Below, one piece after another: positions 5,354-7,477 of a stretch of DNA of 7,477 bases (within the stretch, counting starts at the first letter, position 1; each line of letters starts with the position of its first letter). The stretch is taken from assembly GCA_902489575.1 (NCBI GenBank), contig CABUAQ010000091.1, positions 1 to 7,477 of the forward strand. The letters are read 5' to 3'. Both the position numbers and the translations under genes were made by a program. This stretch comes from an uncultured bacterium. GTDB lineage: Bacteria > Cyanobacteriota > Vampirovibrionia > Gastranaerophilales > Gastranaerophilaceae. A model generated the notes under the pieces. The model made no database searches, was not told the origin of the DNA, and saw only the letters and a list, made by a program, of their open reading frames with translations.

Positions 5354-6388
5354 TTATATAATAACCTTAATCCACCCTTCAGGTGCTTCAATTTTACCAA
5401 ACTGAATACCTGTCAGAGTATCATATAATTTTTTTGAAACAGGACCCATTTCACCCATTCCTGAAGGGAAACAAATTTCTTTACCATGGTCAACAATTTT
5501 ACCAACAGGAGAGATTACTGCAGCAGTACCGCATAATCCACATTCTGCAAAATCTTTCAATTCAGATAAATACACTTCTCTTTCTTCGATTTCAAGCCCA
5601 AGATATTCTTTCGCGACATACATTAAAGATCTTCTTGTAATTGATGGTAAAATACTGCTTGATTTTGGAGTAATTACTTTATTATCTTTAGTTACAAAGA
5701 AGAAATTAGCTCCGCCGGTTTCTTCAACCTTTGTACGGGTCAAAGCATCAGGATATAAATTTTCATCATAACCATGTTTATGAGCCTCTACAATTGCATG
5801 TAAACTCATAGCATAATTCAAACCGGCTTTAACATGACCGGTACCGTTTGGAGCAGCACGATCAAAATCACTTACCGTCAAAGTAATAGGTTTTGCCCCG
5901 CCTTTAAAATAAGGTCCAACAGGAGAAGCAAAAATTCTAAACTGATATTCACTAGAAGGTTTCACTCCCATAACAGGGGCGGAACCAAACATAAACGGTC
6001 TTAAATATAAAGTTGCACCCGTCCCGTAAGGCGGAACATATTTTAAATTAGCTTTCACAACCCGCTCAACAGCTTCAACAAACCTATCTTCTGGGAAAAC
6101 AGGCATTTCAAGCCTTCTTGCAGTATCAGCCATTCTTTTTGCATTCAAATCAGGTCTGAAGACTACAACATTTCCGTCTACAGTTGTATAAGCTTTCATA
6201 CCTTCAAAACAAGTTTGTGCATACTGCAAGACACCGGCACTTTCATTTAACACAATGTTTTCATCTTCGATTAAACAACCTTTATCCCATTTGCCGTCTT
6301 TATAATTTGAAACATACCTTTTATCAGTTTTATAATATCCAAAACCGATATTAGACCAATCAATATCAACTTTATCTATAGTCATCAT
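5354..6388 (-). CDS. ilvE: Branched-chain amino acid aminotransferase
   Basis: PLP-dependent fold-type IV transaminase that interconverts valine, leucine and isoleucine with their 2-oxo acids using 2-oxoglutarate/glutamate; cytosolic; last step of branched-chain amino acid synthesis. The 344-aa length and N-terminal part (IGFGYYKTDKRYVSNYKDGKW) fit the longer, mitochondrial-BCAT-like group rather than the shorter E. coli type of about 309 aa. Seen: QYAQTCFEGMKAYTT at about 55-69; FRPDLNAKRMADTARRL at about 77-93; the PLP lysine in GHVKAGLNYA (Lys187); VEETGGANFFFV at about 221-232; GTAAVISPVG at about 287-296; and the conserved C-terminal PVSKKLYDTLTGIQFG. A CGLC pair (Cys283, Cys286) precedes GTAAV. 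AAAGGTGAG lies upstream; the first ATG (6388) and the second (6385) are both possible starts. It follows dnaN by 26 nt, so it is probably transcribed with it. No leader peptide or T-box is visible inside the window. Confidence 0.95.
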   Translation of the reverse strand: MMTIDKVDIDWSNIGFGYYKTDKRYVSNYKDGKWDKGCLIEDENIVLNESAGVLQYAQTCFEGMKAYTTVDGNVVVFRPDLNAKRMADTARRLEMPVFPEDRFVEAVERVVKANLKYVPPYGTGATLYLRPFMFGSAPVMGVKPSSEYQFRIFASPVGPYFKGGAKPITLTVSDFDRAAPNGTGHVKAGLNYAMSLHAIVEAHKHGYDENLYPDALTRTKVEETGGANFFFVTKDNKVITPKSSSILPSITRRSLMYVAKEYLGLEIEEREVYLSELKDFAECGLCGTAAVISPVGKIVDHGKEICFPSGMGEMGPVSKKLYDTLTGIQFGKIEAPEGWIKVII

Positions 6389-6391
6389 AAG

Positions 6392-6400
6392 CTCACCTTT
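6392..6400 (-). promoter_or_regulatory. ilvE ribosome binding site
   Basis: Minus-strand AAAGGTGAG is followed by CTT and then two adjacent ATG codons. Counted from the AAAGGTG core, the spacing is 5 nt to the first ATG and 8 nt to the second, so the sequence does not settle which is used. The site lies wholly in the 26-nt gap after dnaN. Confidence 0.65.
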
Positions 6401-6414
6401 CTAAAATAGCACAA

Positions 6415-7477
6415 TTATCTGATTTGAACAGGCATAATTAAACAGATAAAATCTTCTTCACTATTTGGTTTTATAACTGTTGCAGATAAACTTGCATTTA
6501 AACCTATTATAACTTCATCACTTTCAATCATTCTTAAAGCATCTAAGACAAATTTGTAATTAAAAGCAATCAAAAGTTCTTCTGCAGTATAATCAATATC
6601 TATTTTATCTTCTGACTTACCTGCTTCCGGAGTATCTGCAGACAGAGTTAATTCATTATCAGCAAAAAGCATCTTGACAATACTTGTCTTATCGTTAACC
6701 ATAACTGAAACTCTTTCCAATGCTGAAATAAGTTGAGAAACATTAACAATAGCTTTTTTAGGGCTTTCAGAAGGTATCAGCTGATTATATTTTGGAAACT
6801 GACCTTCTAATAGTCTTGATATAGTAAGAGTTTTTTCTGTTTTTAAAACAATAGTCGATTTATCTTTACAAATTTTAATAGTTTCATCATCAATAAAAGC
6901 ACCCATTTTCATGAATTCATTCAATGTTCTTGAAGGAATAATCAATTGAGTTTGCTCACCTATTTCATTTGCAAGTTTTTCTCTGATTCTGGCAAGTCTG
7001 TTACCGTCAGTTGAGGCTATTTCCATAATTCCGTTTGAAAAATCGCAAACAATGCCTGATAAAAGATTACTAACTTCATAACTTGCAGCAGCAAAACCTG
7101 CTTGCCTGATAGCTTTTAAGAAAGGTTTTAACTCTACATCAAAACATTTTGACTCATCAATTTGACAATTACAAACTTCAGGAGGGAATTCATTTGCACA
7201 AATACCAATAATATCAAATTTTGATTTTTGGCAAGAAATATTTACATTTACTCCATCATTTTCCGCTTCAAAAGTTACTAAATCATTCCCGAGTTTAGAA
7301 ACTATTTCATTCAATTTCCTAGCAGGAAGAGTTATTTTACCCGGTTGTTCAATTTGAGCATCTACGGTTGTAATTACTGTTAAAACTAAATCTGTTGCTG
7401 TTAAGCGAATAGAATTATTATCTAAAGTCTCAATCAAAATATTATACAAAACAGGTTGAACAGCTTTTTGAGAAGTT
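6415..7477 (-). CDS. dnaN: DNA polymerase III beta sliding clamp, 5' end cut by window edge
   Basis: Ring-shaped processivity clamp that tethers DNA polymerase III and other partners to DNA. The reading frame continues to the window edge: the codons before the TTG at 7447-7449 spell TSQKAVQPV, which joins to LYNILIET and aligns with the conserved clamp segment near residues 20-35 (E. coli '...RPTLPILGNLLLQ'). That TTG is therefore an internal leucine, and about 20 N-terminal residues are missing. Also seen: SIRLTATDLVLTV and ITLPARKLNEIVSKL in domain 1; LLSGIVCDF and ASTDGNRLARI in domain 2, the clamp's 'T-D-G-R-L-A' signature; ISRLLEGQFPKYNQLIPSE at the domain 2/3 linker; and the C-terminal LIMPVQIR, matching the 'vMPmRl' end that forms part of the partner-binding pocket. 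The common neighbours dnaA and recF are not on its downstream side; ilvE is. Its promoter is outside the window. Confidence 0.96.
   Translation of the reverse strand, partial: TSQKAVQPVLYNILIETLDNNSIRLTATDLVLTVITTVDAQIEQPGKITLPARKLNEIVSKLGNDLVTFEAENDGVNVNISCQKSKFDIIGICANEFPPEVCNCQIDESKCFDVELKPFLKAIRQAGFAAASYEVSNLLSGIVCDFSNGIMEIASTDGNRLARIREKLANEIGEQTQLIIPSRTLNEFMKMGAFIDDETIKICKDKSTIVLKTEKTLTISRLLEGQFPKYNQLIPSESPKKAIVNVSQLISALERVSVMVNDKTSIVKMLFADNELTLSADTPEAGKSEDKIDIDYTAEELLIAFNYKFVLDALRMIESDEVIIGLNASLSATVIKPNSEEDFICLIMPVQIR

Noticed and set aside
5383..5640. Open frame of 85 codons on the plus strand opposite ilvE
   Set aside because: Antisense to the well-conserved aminotransferase C-terminus; Gln/Tyr/Leu-rich product typical of a shadow frame.
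7447..7449. TTG as the start codon of dnaN
   Set aside because: The frame is open upstream to the window edge and encodes conserved clamp residues (KAVQPVLYNILIE), so this is an internal leucine.
1..7477. CRISPR array, tRNA or rRNA genes, insertion sequence, integrase or phage module
   Set aside because: No spaced direct repeats, no cloverleaf-like segment, no transposase or integrase motifs, and no target-site duplications were seen on either strand.

Overview
The window comes from an AT-rich bacterial chromosome (roughly one third G+C by eye). The cell is diderm: it encodes a TolC/OprM-type outer-membrane efflux protein with a Sec signal peptide. The strong A/T bias, lysine- and asparagine-rich proteins, TTG start use and a branched-chain aminotransferase resembling those of gut anaerobes would fit a gut lineage such as Gastranaerophilales/Melainabacteria. 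That placement is inference only; no rRNA or lineage-specific marker is present.

Layout, left to right. (1) Positions 1-561, plus strand: the last 30 codons of a small Cro/CI-like (XRE) regulator, then an unrecognised 156-aa gene. The stop of the first and the start of the second overlap in an ATGA. (2) Positions 566-3698, minus strand: a three-gene unit in transcription order marR-family regulator, emrA-like periplasmic adaptor, emrB-like 14-TM drug/proton antiporter. The regulator's stop overlaps the adaptor's ribosome binding site, and a 13-bp hairpin lies between adaptor and antiporter. (3) Positions 3699-3818: a divergent control region with a perfect 7+7-bp palindrome (TGTTGCA-TT-TGCAACA) that overlaps the -35 side of a good extended -10 promoter reading right. 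(4) Positions 3819-5222, plus strand: the outer-membrane factor, probably started at a TTG behind a strong Shine-Dalgarno sequence, followed by a clear intrinsic terminator at 5274-5304. (5) Positions 5354-7477, minus strand: dnaN (beta sliding clamp, 5' end cut by the window edge) followed after 26 nt by ilvE (branched-chain aminotransferase), probably co-transcribed.

The central block reads as a complete, self-regulated tripartite efflux pump: inner-membrane antiporter, HlyD-type adaptor, outer-membrane channel and a MarR-type repressor, with one palindrome placed to control both directions. The flanking genes are housekeeping (dnaN, ilvE) or unknown (left edge). I see no CRISPR array, transposase, integrase, tRNA or rRNA, and nothing that amounts to an undescribed system. 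The points most worth a second look are the control-region architecture, the intercistronic hairpin, the coupled XRE/unknown pair and the dnaN-ilvE linkage.
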